Shown: in pieces, positions 1 to 8,400 of the stretch
Layout of the letters: each line of letters begins with the position of its first letter
How positions within the stretch are numbered: position 1 is the stretch's first letter
Assembly (NCBI RefSeq): GCF_000067165.1
Contig: NC_010162.1
Location: 12,969,780-13,033,779 of the forward strand
Length of the DNA: 64,000 bases
Reading direction: 5' to 3'
Source of the DNA: Sorangium cellulosum So ce56
GTDB lineage: Bacteria; Myxococcota_A; Polyangia; Polyangiales; Polyangiaceae
Notes under the pieces: model-generated
Seen by the model: the letters and a program-made list of their open reading frames with translations, nothing else
Told to the model about the DNA's origin: nothing
Databases searched by the model: none
Position numbers and translations under genes: made by a program

Positions 1-115
1 GCCGGAGCTCCTGCTCGCGGATCCGCGGCTCCGCGCCGCGGATCCGGCGCTGCGATCGCTGCGCAACCTGAACACGCCCGAGGACTACGCGGCGGCGCTC
101 CGCGAGCTCGACTGA
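1..115 (+). CDS. 3' end of an unidentified protein-coding gene
   Basis: An open frame enters from the left edge and ends with TGA at 113-115. The 37 visible residues are rich in Leu, Ala, Arg and Asp and contain NLNTPEDYAAALRELD at the end. That is compatible with the helical C-terminus of a larger protein, but too little is present to name a family. It converges with the minus-strand gene ending at 122, leaving only six bases between the two stop codons. Confidence 0.55.
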   Translation, partial: PELLLADPRLRAADPALRSLRNLNTPEDYAAALRELD

Positions 116-121
116 CCCGGC

Positions 122-1123
122 CTATTCGCCGCGCGGCGCCGGCGCGCTCGCCGCCGCCGCGCCCCCGGGCTCGCCCCTCGTGATGAGGATCCGCTGCTCT
201 CCGTGCCTGGGCAGGATCACGCGATCCGGCCCCAGCCCGCGCGCGGCCATGACGCGCCGGAGCTCGCGGGGCGCCTCTCCGAACGTATCGGTGCTGTTGA
301 TGAACGTGTCGAAATGGATAGCCATCATCCGCCGCGCCCCGAGGTCGAGGAAGGCCTGCACCGCTTCCGCCGGATCGACGTGCTTGCTCTCCATGAACTC
401 GCGCGGCCCCACCGGCGCGATCGGCAAGAGGGCCAGATCGATCGCGGGGAATCGCGCGCGCGTCTTCACGAAGTCATCGCGGTCGTAGGCTGTGTCGCCG
501 CCGAAGTAGACCGTGATTCCATGGTACTCGACGACATAACCCGTGAAGCTCTCCGTCATCCAGTCCCGGTCCAGCCCGTAGCGATAGCCGGAGTGCCGCA
601 CCGGGACGGCCGTGATCTCGAGATCGCCCTGCCGCCATGTCGTCCAGGTCGGGACCTCGAACGACGCGAAGCTATGGTTAGGCACGTAGACGAGCCCGCC
701 CCGAGGCACGAGCGGCGCGCGGACCTTCGGCTCGATCAGGGACAGCGACCCGAGCGAGAGGTGGTCGAGGTGCATGTGCGAGATCAGCACGGCGTCGATG
801 GGCGGCAGGTCCTCCGGGGCGAGCCCCGGCTCGACGAGCCGCTTCACCATGAGGCCCACCGTCGACGTGAAGACGGGGTCGGTCAGGATCCATCGGTCGT
901 CGATCTGCACGAGCACGGTCGCGTGCCCGACCCAGAGCGCTGCGAGCCTCGCCTCGGGGCGGTACGGCGCGCGCACCTTGTCCGGCACGGGCAGCGGGCT
1001 CGCGAACAGCCTCGCCACGTTGCTCTCCAGGATGCGCGCGGGCACGCCGCACGACAGGCCCGCGAGCGCGAGGAGCGCCGCGGCGGACAGGCGAGCTGGC
1101 GACGAGGAGGGGCGCGTGGCCAT
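122..1123 (-). CDS. Metallo-beta-lactamase-fold hydrolase (UlaG/NAPE-PLD-like), probably exported
   Basis: The 333-residue protein carries the metal-binding signature HMHLDH at about residues 116-121, followed by further His/Asp ligands (GHATV near 66-70, GGDTAYD, MAIHFDT). This is the layout of UlaG/NAPE-PLD-type metallo-beta-lactamase-fold enzymes, which hydrolyse phosphodiester or lactone bonds; the substrate cannot be told from sequence. The N-terminus (Arg/Ser stretch, then Leu/Ala-rich residues up to about 25) resembles a signal peptide with a Cys at 25 but a poor lipobox. I chose the ATG at 1123 because the frame further upstream is Arg-rich shadow sequence over the next gene. It lies 8 bases after the stop of the gene ending at 1132, so co-transcription is likely. 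Confidence 0.85.
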   Translation of the reverse strand: MATRPSSSPARLSAAALLALAGLSCGVPARILESNVARLFASPLPVPDKVRAPYRPEARLAALWVGHATVLVQIDDRWILTDPVFTSTVGLMVKRLVEPGLAPEDLPPIDAVLISHMHLDHLSLGSLSLIEPKVRAPLVPRGGLVYVPNHSFASFEVPTWTTWRQGDLEITAVPVRHSGYRYGLDRDWMTESFTGYVVEYHGITVYFGGDTAYDRDDFVKTRARFPAIDLALLPIAPVGPREFMESKHVDPAEAVQAFLDLGARRMMAIHFDTFINSTDTFGEAPRELRRVMAARGLGPDRVILPRHGEQRILITRGEPGGAAAASAPAPRGE

Positions 1124-1131
1124 GCGCGGCG

Positions 1132-1755
1132 TCAGAAGTAGCGGATGCTGAGCGTGAACGTGGTCGATCGCAAGGCGGCCGTCGGCGTGGCCGCCACCTG
1201 CGCGCCCAGGGCGCCGAACAGGGTATAGACCCCCGCCTCGTACGAGGCCGCCACCTGCCCTCGAGCATGGAGCGCGGATCCGCCGAGCGAGCAGGACAGG
1301 TAGTCGCCGCCGTCGAGGAGCGGGAAATAGGCGCGGACGCCGCCCCGGATCACCCAGCGATCGGCGAACGCGCCCGGACGGGCGACGTACCCGGGCGAGC
1401 CGAAGAGCTCGATCGAGCCGGCGTGACGCGTGAGCGGCTCCGCGATGAAGGCGCGCCACGGCGAGAGCTTGCGGTTGATCCCGAACGAGTAGAGCAGCGG
1501 CGTCACCTGCCAGCGGAACCCGAAGCGCGCCTCGCCCGGTTCGAGCCACAGCTCGGGGCTCGGCACGAGCTGGACGAAGAGCCACGTCAGCGTGGGGCGG
1601 ATGTCGGGCTCCGTGGCGGCGACCGCCGGCGCCGCCTGCCGCGGCGCCTCGGGCGACGCGCCCGCGGCGAGCGGCCAGAGCAGCCAGCCGAGCGCGGCGG
1701 CGCAGGCGGCCAGCGCGGGAGCGCGGCGTCGCGCGAGGGAGCGCGCTCCGGGCAT
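1132..1755 (-). CDS. Exported outer-membrane-like protein of unknown function
   Basis: The 207-residue protein begins with a clear signal peptide (Arg-rich start, then a Leu/Ala/Trp hydrophobic stretch to about residue 33, AGA cleavage-like motif). The mature part alternates polar and aromatic residues and ends in Phe (SIRYF), as outer-membrane barrel strands often do. No named family is recognised. It sits 7 bases downstream of a Ser/Thr kinase gene and 8 bases upstream of the metallo-hydrolase gene, so the three look like one operon. A periplasmic, non-barrel beta protein is an alternative. Confidence 0.65.
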   Translation of the reverse strand: MPGARSLARRRAPALAACAAALGWLLWPLAAGASPEAPRQAAPAVAATEPDIRPTLTWLFVQLVPSPELWLEPGEARFGFRWQVTPLLYSFGINRKLSPWRAFIAEPLTRHAGSIELFGSPGYVARPGAFADRWVIRGGVRAYFPLLDGGDYLSCSLGGSALHARGQVAASYEAGVYTLFGALGAQVAATPTAALRSTTFTLSIRYF

Positions 1756-1762
1756 GCCGCGG

Positions 1763-2866
1763 CTACGGCGCGTCGCCGTACACCCTGCCGAGCTGCTTGT
1801 AGAGGAACCGCGCCGCGTGCTCTCCATAGGGCGTCTGCGCCGCGTACACGTCGGGCGAGGCGATCGGCGCGTGCGCCGCCAGCGCGCCGGGCCGCCCGAG
1901 CCGGGCGAGATCCTCGCCGAGCGCCTCCATCGAGGCATACCGGTTCTCCGGCCGCTTGCGCAGGCACTTCGCGATCACCGCCTCGAGCGCCCGCGACGCC
2001 GGGCTCTCACCCAGGTTGGGCGGCGGGGGCGGCGTGACGAGCTGGTTGGCCAGCACCACGGCCTCGTCCATGGCGGGCGCCAGGGCAGGGGAGGAGCTCC
2101 GCGCGACGCTGAAGGGGAGGCGGCCGGTGAACATCCGGTACATGAGCATGCCGAAGCCGTAGACGTCCGTGCGCCCGTCGGGAGGGTCGCTGACGGTCTG
2201 CTCCGGCGCCATGTACTCCAGGGTGCCGACGGTCACCCCGGCCTGCGTGAGCCCCGAGTGCTCGTACAGCTTCGCGAACCCGAAATCGACGACCTTGGCC
2301 GCCCAGGCGTCGCCCTTCTCCCCCACGAGGAACACGTTGGCGGGCTTCACGTCGCGGTGGACGATCCCCGCGCGGTGGGCCGCGCCGAGCCCGGCCGCGG
2401 CCTGCAGGAGGAAGGGCACGCCGGCCTCCGGGGAAAGCCGCTTCTCGCGCAGGAGCAGCGAGCTCAGCGACTCGCCGAAGAGGAACTCCAGCACGAGGTA
2501 AGGCGACCCTTCATGGAGGCCGATGTCGAGGACCTCGACGATGTTCGGGTGAACGACCGTGGCCGCGGCCTTGGCCTCCAGGAGGAACCGCGCCTTCACC
2601 TTGGGCTCGCGGCGGAACCTCGGCTCCAGCAGCTTCAGCGCGACGGGCGCGCCGCTCTTCGTGTCCTCCGCCAGGAACACCTGCGCCATGGCGCCGCTGC
2701 CGATCAGGCCCCGCACCCGGTACCGCTCGGCGACGATCGCGCCCACGTGCTCGGTGGGCTGGGACCGGATCCGCCGGATGTCGTGGCTCGCGACCAGCTT
2801 CTCTCCGTCGTGCGGGCAGAAGCGGTGGTCATCCGCGTACCGCCGGTGGCAACGAGGGCACAGCAT
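1763..2866 (-). CDS. Ser/Thr protein kinase with N-terminal zinc ribbon
   Basis: The 367-residue protein starts with a zinc-ribbon-like module (CPRC at 3-6, FCPHDG at 16-21) followed by a complete Hanks-type kinase domain: Gly loop GSGAMAQV at 56-63, ATP-binding Lys in VALKLL at about 78, catalytic HRD at 170-172 with HRDVKPANVF, DFG at 194-196, and an APEQ segment. No membrane segment is seen, so it is probably cytoplasmic. I chose the ATG at 2866 because GAGGA lies upstream and it starts right at the zinc ribbon; an ATG 15 codons further upstream is possible. The same ribbon-kinase arrangement recurs in the next gene upstream, which suggests duplication. Substrate unknown. Confidence 0.9.
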   Translation of the reverse strand: MLCPRCHRRYADDHRFCPHDGEKLVASHDIRRIRSQPTEHVGAIVAERYRVRGLIGSGAMAQVFLAEDTKSGAPVALKLLEPRFRREPKVKARFLLEAKAAATVVHPNIVEVLDIGLHEGSPYLVLEFLFGESLSSLLLREKRLSPEAGVPFLLQAAAGLGAAHRAGIVHRDVKPANVFLVGEKGDAWAAKVVDFGFAKLYEHSGLTQAGVTVGTLEYMAPEQTVSDPPDGRTDVYGFGMLMYRMFTGRLPFSVARSSSPALAPAMDEAVVLANQLVTPPPPPNLGESPASRALEAVIAKCLRKRPENRYASMEALGEDLARLGRPGALAAHAPIASPDVYAAQTPYGEHAARFLYKQLGRVYGDAP

Positions 2867-2922
2867 GAGGTCCCGTCCTCGGGGATAGCCCTTCCGCCGC
2901 CCTTTTTGCAAGACCCGACGTG

Positions 2923-2972
2923 CGCGTCGTGATCGCGCCTCGCGAAGGCGCGCGCGGCGCGATCACGACGCG
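2923..2972. terminator. Perfect 17-bp inverted repeat at the end of the upstream kinase gene
   Basis: The arms at 2923-2939 and 2956-2972 are perfectly complementary (CGCGTCGTGATCGCGCC and its reverse complement) with a 16-base GC-rich spacer. The right arm overlaps the last codons and stop of the kinase gene ending at 2963. No run of T follows on either strand, so it is not a classical intrinsic terminator. It may still attenuate transcription between the two kinase genes or stabilise the mRNA end. Confidence 0.5.
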
Positions 2973-5047
2973 CGGGACACGTCCGACGGCATCCGCGCTC
3001 TGGGCTCGTGGATCAGGACCGTCTCGGCGCTGGAGAGCTCCTCCATGTCGGGCGCGTCGCCTGACATGCGCCAGCCCGGGCTCCGCTTGGGCAGGCTGTC
3101 GAGCAGGCCGGCGAACGAGCTCACCCACTCCTCGACGTCCTGAGGCCGCTCGTCCGGCGACAGCGCGAGCGCCCGCGCGAAGGCGCGGTCGACGTCCGGC
3201 GGCGTCCCCGGGAGCAGCGACGAGACGGGCGGCGGAGGGGCGCGCGAGAGGCTCGACAGGATGGTGGCGAGGTCCTCTCCGGCGGCGATGCGCCGTCCGG
3301 TGAGCGCCTGGTAAGCGACGGCCGCGAAGGAGTAGAGATCGCTGCGCGCGTCCACCGACCTGCCGCGCGCCTGTTCCGGGGCCATGTAGAGCGGAGTCCC
3401 CAGGAAGATGCCCGTCGAGGTCGCGCTCACGTCGGCGGAGAGCTCCTTGGCGATACCGAAGTCGAGGATCTTGACGTGAAAGTCGCCCGGCCCCGTCGAC
3501 GGGATCAGGAAGATGTTCTCCGGCTTGACGTCGCGGTGCACGAGCCCCGCCGCGTGCGCAGCGCCGAGCGCCGAGGCACCCTCGCGCAGCAGCACCGCCA
3601 CCTGGGCTGGCGTCCCGGGCCCGTGCGACTTCATGGCGTGAGCGAGGGTGAAGCCCTCCAGCCACTCCATCACGATGAAGAGCGTCCCGTCCTCGAGCTC
3701 GCCCGAGTCGTACACCTCGACGACGGACGAATGATGGATTCGCGCGACGAGGCGCGCCTCTCTCGCGAACCGCTCGCGCACATCCTCGTTGTTGAAGTGC
3801 TCTGTCCTGATGGTCTTGATCGCGACCTCGCGCCCGAGCCGCTCGTCGTGGGCCTTGAACACCCTGCCCATGCCGCCCTCCGCGACGGCCCGGGTCAGGC
3901 GATACCGCCCTGCCACGCGATAGGGGAACGGCCGCGGCCTGTTCAGCGCGGCGCCGTCATCGAGGCATCGCTCCACACGCTGATCGTAACAGCGCTGGCA
4001 GCTCGGGCATATTTGCAGGATATCGATTCCGCGGCGCACCATGTCTTCGAGCGTCGCTGCCCGCCGCTCCGCCGCGCTCGCGAGATCCTTGCGCAGCCGC
4101 GAGAGCTCGAGCGCGCTGCCGAGGTGGTGCGCGAACGAGCGGACGAGCCGTCGGGTCGTATCGCTCCACACGACGCCGCTGCCGACGATGACCAGCGCGC
4201 CGTGGACGTCGCCCGACATGCCGAGGACGGGGACCACGACCTCCGCGGATCTCGGAGAGGAGTGTTGCGTGAGCGCGGCGTGGCGCAGCGCGTCGACGTG
4301 CGGCGCCTCGGTGGTGGTCGCGGTGAGGCTGACCATCGCCTGCTCCTCGGCCTTCCACACCGCGACCTCGCGGGCGCCGATCGCCTCCGCGATCTGCGCC
4401 GCCGCGGCGGACGACCACCTCGCGAGGTCGTCGAGCGCCTGCGCCGAGGAGACGACGAGCTCCGCGAGCTTCTCCTGCTCCTCCGCGAGCTGGCGCGCGA
4501 AATACTGCACCGCTGCGTACGCGATGGCCGACACCGTGAGGAGGTTCATCGCGAAGAAGCCGGCGAGGAGGCTCGGAGGCGCCTCCGGCGCGACGCCGGA
4601 GAGGAGCGGGTCGGCAACGCCGGCGGCCATCACGAGCAGCGCGTACGCGATGAACCAGGGGATGGACGCCCGCGATCCGTGGAACAGCAGCAACGTCAGC
4701 GGAGCGAGGAGCGCCCACAGGACGACGCCGCTCGATCCGACGAACCCTCCCCGGCTCGCGTGCATGAGAAACGGCAGGGCGAAGATGAGCAGCGCCTGAC
4801 GGAAGCGGAACCCGGCAAATTTCTTCGTCCTGGCGAAGTGGGCGAGGCTCAGGCCGGTACACACCATGTAGCCGAGCGGGATCGCCGCCGAGCGGTGGTC
4901 CCCGGCTGCCCCATAGGCGATCACCCAGACGGGGCACGCGCACGCCTTGAGCGCCGCGGTGAGCGTGAGGATCTTCTTGTGCTGGCGCACCTTCGGATCG
5001 TCGCCCGACTTCAGCCCCATCCGAGCGATGGCCTGGAAAAACTTCAT
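2963..5047 (-). CDS. Membrane-anchored Ser/Thr protein kinase with GAF-like region and zinc ribbon
   Basis: The 694-residue protein has several hydrophobic membrane segments between about residues 28 and 185, a coiled-coil linker (RQLAEEQEKLAEL), a GAF-like sensory region at about 205-315, a zinc-ribbon motif CPSC..C at 347-361, and a C-terminal Hanks-type kinase domain from about 381. The kinase shows the Gly loop EGGMGRVF, Lys in VAIKTI, HRD at 504-506, DFG at 529-531 and MAPEQ. The order implies a membrane sensor passing a signal to a cytoplasmic kinase. The ribbon-plus-kinase half matches the layout of the neighbouring 367-residue kinase. Ligand and substrates are unknown. Confidence 0.9.
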   Translation of the reverse strand: MKFFQAIARMGLKSGDDPKVRQHKKILTLTAALKACACPVWVIAYGAAGDHRSAAIPLGYMVCTGLSLAHFARTKKFAGFRFRQALLIFALPFLMHASRGGFVGSSGVVLWALLAPLTLLLFHGSRASIPWFIAYALLVMAAGVADPLLSGVAPEAPPSLLAGFFAMNLLTVSAIAYAAVQYFARQLAEEQEKLAELVVSSAQALDDLARWSSAAAAQIAEAIGAREVAVWKAEEQAMVSLTATTTEAPHVDALRHAALTQHSSPRSAEVVVPVLGMSGDVHGALVIVGSGVVWSDTTRRLVRSFAHHLGSALELSRLRKDLASAAERRAATLEDMVRRGIDILQICPSCQRCYDQRVERCLDDGAALNRPRPFPYRVAGRYRLTRAVAEGGMGRVFKAHDERLGREVAIKTIRTEHFNNEDVRERFAREARLVARIHHSSVVEVYDSGELEDGTLFIVMEWLEGFTLAHAMKSHGPGTPAQVAVLLREGASALGAAHAAGLVHRDVKPENIFLIPSTGPGDFHVKILDFGIAKELSADVSATSTGIFLGTPLYMAPEQARGRSVDARSDLYSFAAVAYQALTGRRIAAGEDLATILSSLSRAPPPPVSSLLPGTPPDVDRAFARALALSPDERPQDVEEWVSSFAGLLDSLPKRSPGWRMSGDAPDMEELSSAETVLIHEPRARMPSDVSRAS

Positions 5048-5234
5048 TCTGGTCGATTGTACGACGCTGAGCAGGGTGGCCTCAAGCCGCGGTCAAGCAT
5101 TCGGGGGCGCGATAGAGCCGAGCTGTAGATGTGGGCTCACTGACAGGGGGGCGGTCGCTCCGGCGTGCGCTGCGTGGAGACGAGCGACGGCCCGGTCTGC
5201 GCGCGCGCCGATCGACCGAACCGACCATCATCTG

Positions 5235-5289
5235 CCACCTATCTCCCACCTATCTCCCATCTATCTCCCATCTATCTCCCATCTATCTG
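5235..5289. repeat. Five tandem copies of an 11-bp unit (CCAYCTATCTC)
   Basis: Units begin at 5235, 5246, 5257, 5268 and 5279. The first two read CCACCTATCTC, the next two CCATCTATCTC, and the last ends in G. The array is far poorer in GC than its surroundings and overlaps the TAG stop of the coiled-coil gene ending at 5283. Slippage here could shift the 3' end of that gene. The rest of 5048-5234 holds no gene I can support. Confidence 0.85.
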
Positions 5290-6122
5290 CAGCACCGCTC
5301 GGGCCGCGTTCCTCCTCGCCCGCATTGCTGACACCACCAGCTCGTTTTGCCCGGCTGCTCGGATGTCTTCGGCGTCCTCGGCTTCACGGAGATTCCCGCG
5401 AGCTTTTCCGCCGCTTGCGGCGCCTTCTCGACAGGCTTGCGCGCCGTCGAGAGCTCCGCGCGCAGCACCCGCACCTCCAGCGCGAATGAGTCCCGCTCGG
5501 CGCGCGCCTGCCGGGCCTCCTCCAGCGCTGCCTGGCGCTCCGTTTCTGCGATAGCCTTCGCGCACTCCAGGGCGGCGTGCGCCGCGTGCTGCGCCTGCAG
5601 GGTCGCTTCGGCCTCACGCTGGGCTGCCTCGGCGTCGCGCTGGGCTGCGTGTTGCGCCTGCCGTGCCGCTTCGGCGTCGCGCTGGGCTGCGTGTTGCGCC
5701 TGCCGTGCCGCTTCGACTTCGCGCAGCGCGGCCTTGGCGTCGCGCTGGGCCGCGTGTTGCGCCTGCCGCGCCGCTTCGGCCTCATGCTGGGCTGCTTCGG
5801 CGTCGCGCTGGGCCGCGCGTTGCGCCTGCCGCGCCGCTTCGGCCTCATGCTGGGCTGCTTCGGCGTCGCGCTGGGCCGCGCTTTGGGCCAGCCGCGCCGC
5901 TTCGGTCTCGCGCTGCGTCGTGTCCTGCGCATGGCGAGCGGCCTCCGCGCCGCGGCGCACGGCCTCGCGCTCCCGCGCCGACTCGGCCTGAGCCGCTTCC
6001 CCTGCTGCGAGCGCGCGCCGCGTGTCCTCGAGAGCCCTCCGTAGCTGCCGTCGCCCCCGCTCGGCGACGAGCGCCGTCACGAGCAGCGCCACCAGCGCCA
6101 GGAGTGTCAGCCCCGCCGTCAT
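5283..6122 (-). CDS. Membrane-anchored coiled-coil repeat protein
   Basis: The 279-residue protein starts with one hydrophobic segment (TAGLTLLALVALLVTALVA) followed by a long Ala/Gln/Arg/Glu-rich coiled coil built from near-identical short repeats (AAQRDAEAARQAQH and variants) from about residue 45 to 190. The tail is Lys/Pro-rich and ends in a Cys cluster (WWCQQCGRGG...RCC) that could bind metal. I chose the ATG at 6122 because the membrane anchor follows directly. An upstream 62-codon frame ends with TGA overlapping this ATG. Function unknown; it could be a structural spacer. It is divergent from vgrG, but a link to the T6SS is only inferred from position. Confidence 0.7.
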   Translation of the reverse strand: MTAGLTLLALVALLVTALVAERGRRQLRRALEDTRRALAAGEAAQAESAREREAVRRGAEAARHAQDTTQRETEAARLAQSAAQRDAEAAQHEAEAARQAQRAAQRDAEAAQHEAEAARQAQHAAQRDAKAALREVEAARQAQHAAQRDAEAARQAQHAAQRDAEAAQREAEATLQAQHAAHAALECAKAIAETERQAALEEARQARAERDSFALEVRVLRAELSTARKPVEKAPQAAEKLAGISVKPRTPKTSEQPGKTSWWCQQCGRGGTRPERCCR

Positions 6123-6307
6123 CCGTCCGCCTGCAAGCGTCCGCGCTTCGCGAGCAAGAACGCGCGGTTCTCCGCGGTCAGGTGCCCACGGAACAGGGAG
6201 GGGAGCTCGTCGTAAGGGGTCACAACGCACCCGCGCCAGCGAAGACAATCAGCGCCGCCTCTCGAGGGCAGCGATGTCCTTGTCGCACACCGCTCGCTGG
6301 ACGCCAA
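6119..6307 (-). CDS. Possible small upstream ORF coupled to the coiled-coil gene
   Basis: A short frame (62 codons if read from a TTG at 6307; about 34 from an internal GTG) ends in TGA that overlaps the ATG of the next gene. Its last 30 residues (YDELPSLFRGHLTAENRAF and onward) have a protein-like composition unlike typical shadow frames. No strong ribosome-binding site is visible and no family is recognised. It may be a translational-coupling leader, the remnant of a gene, or chance. Confidence 0.28.
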   Translation of the reverse strand: MASSERCATRTSLPSRGGADCLRWRGCVVTPYDELPSLFRGHLTAENRAFLLAKRGRLQADG

Positions 6308-6398
6308 TGGCCTCTGGGCCCGTCGCCGCGCTGCGGCTCCGCGGGCCCCCTGTGGTAGTCTCGGCCCGACCGCCGGCCCTGAACCAAGAGGATGCGCG

Positions 6399-8357
6399 AT
6401 GCCCTACTCCCAGGCGAAGACGATCCTCGCCCTCCATAGCCCCCTCGGCCCCGACGCCCTCGCCCTCGTCAGGATCCATGGCGAGGAGCGGCTGTCTGGC
6501 CTGTTCCGGTTCGAGCTCGACCTCCTGTCCGAGGAGCGGGCCATCGATTTTGCTTCCATCGTCGGCCAGGGCATCACCGCGGTCATTCGCCTCTCCAGCG
6601 GCGGCGAGCGCACGATCCACGGCGTCGTCACGCGCTTCCGTCAGGCCGGGCGTGTCCACGTGGACGGCGGCCAGCCGAGGACCGCCTATCGCGCCGAGAT
6701 CCACCCCTGGCTCTGGTTTCTGACCAGGACCACCGACTCCCGCATCTTCCAGGACAGATCGGTGCCCGATATCGTGAAGCAGATCTTCGATGATCTCGGC
6801 TTCTCCGATTACAAGGACGAGCTGACCGGCTCGTACGCTCCTCGCGAGGTGTGTGTCCAGTACCAGGAGACCGCGTTTCAGTTCATCTCGCGGCTGCTGG
6901 AGGAGGAGGGCATCTATTACTATTTCCAGCACGAGGACGGAAAGCACACCCTCGTCCTCGGCGACGACAGCGCGGGCAACCCGCGCTGCCCCGATCTCGG
7001 CGACGTGCGTTACGTGGGCGCCGCCGATACCTCGACGCGCGATGAGGACGCGATGACCGTCTGCGAGCTCATCGGAGAGGTCGTCGCGGGGTCGTATGCG
7101 GCGACCGATTACAACTTCAAGGCGCCCAGCACCTCGCTGCTCAGCCAGGCGAGCGGCGGCGGGGCGAAGCTCGCGCTCTTCGAGTATCCCGGCGGCTACG
7201 CCGACAAGAGCGCCGGCGACGCGATCGCCACGCGTCGCATCGAGGCGGAGGAGGGCGTGGCCCGGCGCCTCGTCGGCAGCTCGTTCTGCCGCGCGTTCAC
7301 GGCCGGCCATGCGTTCCAGCTCGTCCAGCACGAGCGCTCCGACGTGAACGGCGAGTACCTGCTGCTCGCCGTCACGCACTCGGCCGACAACGACGAGTAC
7401 CAGAACTCCTTCGAGGCGATGCCCATGCAGAGCCCCTTTCGCCCCGCGCGCGTGACGCCGAGGCCCATCATCGCGGGGGCTCAGACGGCCGTCGTCGTCG
7501 GCAAGAGCGGCGAGGAGATATGGACCGACGAGTTCGGCCGCATCAAGGTGCAGTTTCACTGGGACCGGTACGGCAAGCGCGACGAGAACAGCTCCTGCTG
7601 GATCCGCGTCGCCCAGTCCTGGGCCGGCAAGGGGTGGGGGAGCTGGTACTTGCCGCGCGTCGGCCAGGAGGTCGTGGTCAGCTTCCTCGGCGGCGATCCC
7701 GACCGGCCGCTCTGCACCGGGTCGGTGTACAACGCGGACCAGACGGTCCCCTACGCGCTTCCCGGCGAGCAGACGAAGAGCACGCTCCTGTCCCGGTCGT
7801 CGAAGGGGGGCAGCGCGGGCAACGAGCTCCGCTTCGAGGACAAGAAGGACAGCGAGGAGCTCTTCATGCACGCCCAGAAGGACATGGTCGTCGACGTGGA
7901 GAACGACTGGACGATCGGCGTCAAGCACGACCAGTCGATCACCATCGATAACGATCAGACGCTGGCGGTGGGCGGAGACCAGACCATCAGCGTGGAGAAG
8001 AGCCGCACGGTGACGATCGACAAGGGGGACGACCTGCTGACGGTGGGGAAGGGCAACCGCACGATCGACGTGTCGAAGGGCAACGAGTCGCACGCGGTCA
8101 AGGGGACGCGGGACCTGACGGTCGAGGGGCACGAGACCCACACCAACAAGGCCAACTTCACCCAGGAGGTGAAGGGCAATCACGTCCTCAAGGTGAAGGG
8201 GAACCTGGTCATCGAGGCCAAGACGGTGACCATCAAGAGCGAGCAGGCGATGACGCTCAAGGCTGGGAAGGCGCTGAAGGGCGAGGCCGGCGCGGATCTC
8301 ACGTTGAAGGGCGACGGGAAGGTCGCGATCAAGGGCAGCGAGGTGAAGAACAACTGA
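6399..8357 (+). CDS. vgrG: Type VI secretion spike protein VgrG
   Basis: The 652-residue protein has the VgrG architecture: a gp27-like N-terminal half (SGLFRFELDLLS, DRSVPDIVKQIF, QYQETAFQFISRLLEEEGIY), a gp5-like OB-fold near residues 370-455 (DEFGRIKVQFHWDRYGK, WAGKGWGSWYLPRVGQEV, GDPDRPLCTGSVYN), and a C-terminal beta-helix of short valine-rich repeats from about 490 to the end. It forms the trimeric tip of the T6SS tube and receives PAAR-type tips and effectors. There is no C-terminal effector domain, so this VgrG probably loads separate cargo. AAGAGGA precedes the ATG. It is followed by a TIGR02270-type gene and is divergent from the tss operon. Confidence 0.97.
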   Translation: MPYSQAKTILALHSPLGPDALALVRIHGEERLSGLFRFELDLLSEERAIDFASIVGQGITAVIRLSSGGERTIHGVVTRFRQAGRVHVDGGQPRTAYRAEIHPWLWFLTRTTDSRIFQDRSVPDIVKQIFDDLGFSDYKDELTGSYAPREVCVQYQETAFQFISRLLEEEGIYYYFQHEDGKHTLVLGDDSAGNPRCPDLGDVRYVGAADTSTRDEDAMTVCELIGEVVAGSYAATDYNFKAPSTSLLSQASGGGAKLALFEYPGGYADKSAGDAIATRRIEAEEGVARRLVGSSFCRAFTAGHAFQLVQHERSDVNGEYLLLAVTHSADNDEYQNSFEAMPMQSPFRPARVTPRPIIAGAQTAVVVGKSGEEIWTDEFGRIKVQFHWDRYGKRDENSSCWIRVAQSWAGKGWGSWYLPRVGQEVVVSFLGGDPDRPLCTGSVYNADQTVPYALPGEQTKSTLLSRSSKGGSAGNELRFEDKKDSEELFMHAQKDMVVDVENDWTIGVKHDQSITIDNDQTLAVGGDQTISVEKSRTVTIDKGDDLLTVGKGNRTIDVSKGNESHAVKGTRDLTVEGHETHTNKANFTQEVKGNHVLKVKGNLVIEAKTVTIKSEQAMTLKAGKALKGEAGADLTLKGDGKVAIKGSEVKNN

Positions 8358-8389
8358 CGTCCGCCCGGGCGTGGGCGAGCGCGTCGCGA

Positions 8390-8396
8390 AAGGAGC
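8390..8396 (+). promoter_or_regulatory. Strong ribosome-binding site deciding a TTG start
   Basis: AAAGGAG at 8390-8396 is four bases before an in-frame TTG at 8401. The earlier GTG at 8371 has no comparable Shine-Dalgarno sequence, which is why the following gene is started at the TTG. Confidence 0.6.
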
Positions 8397-8400
8397 GCCC

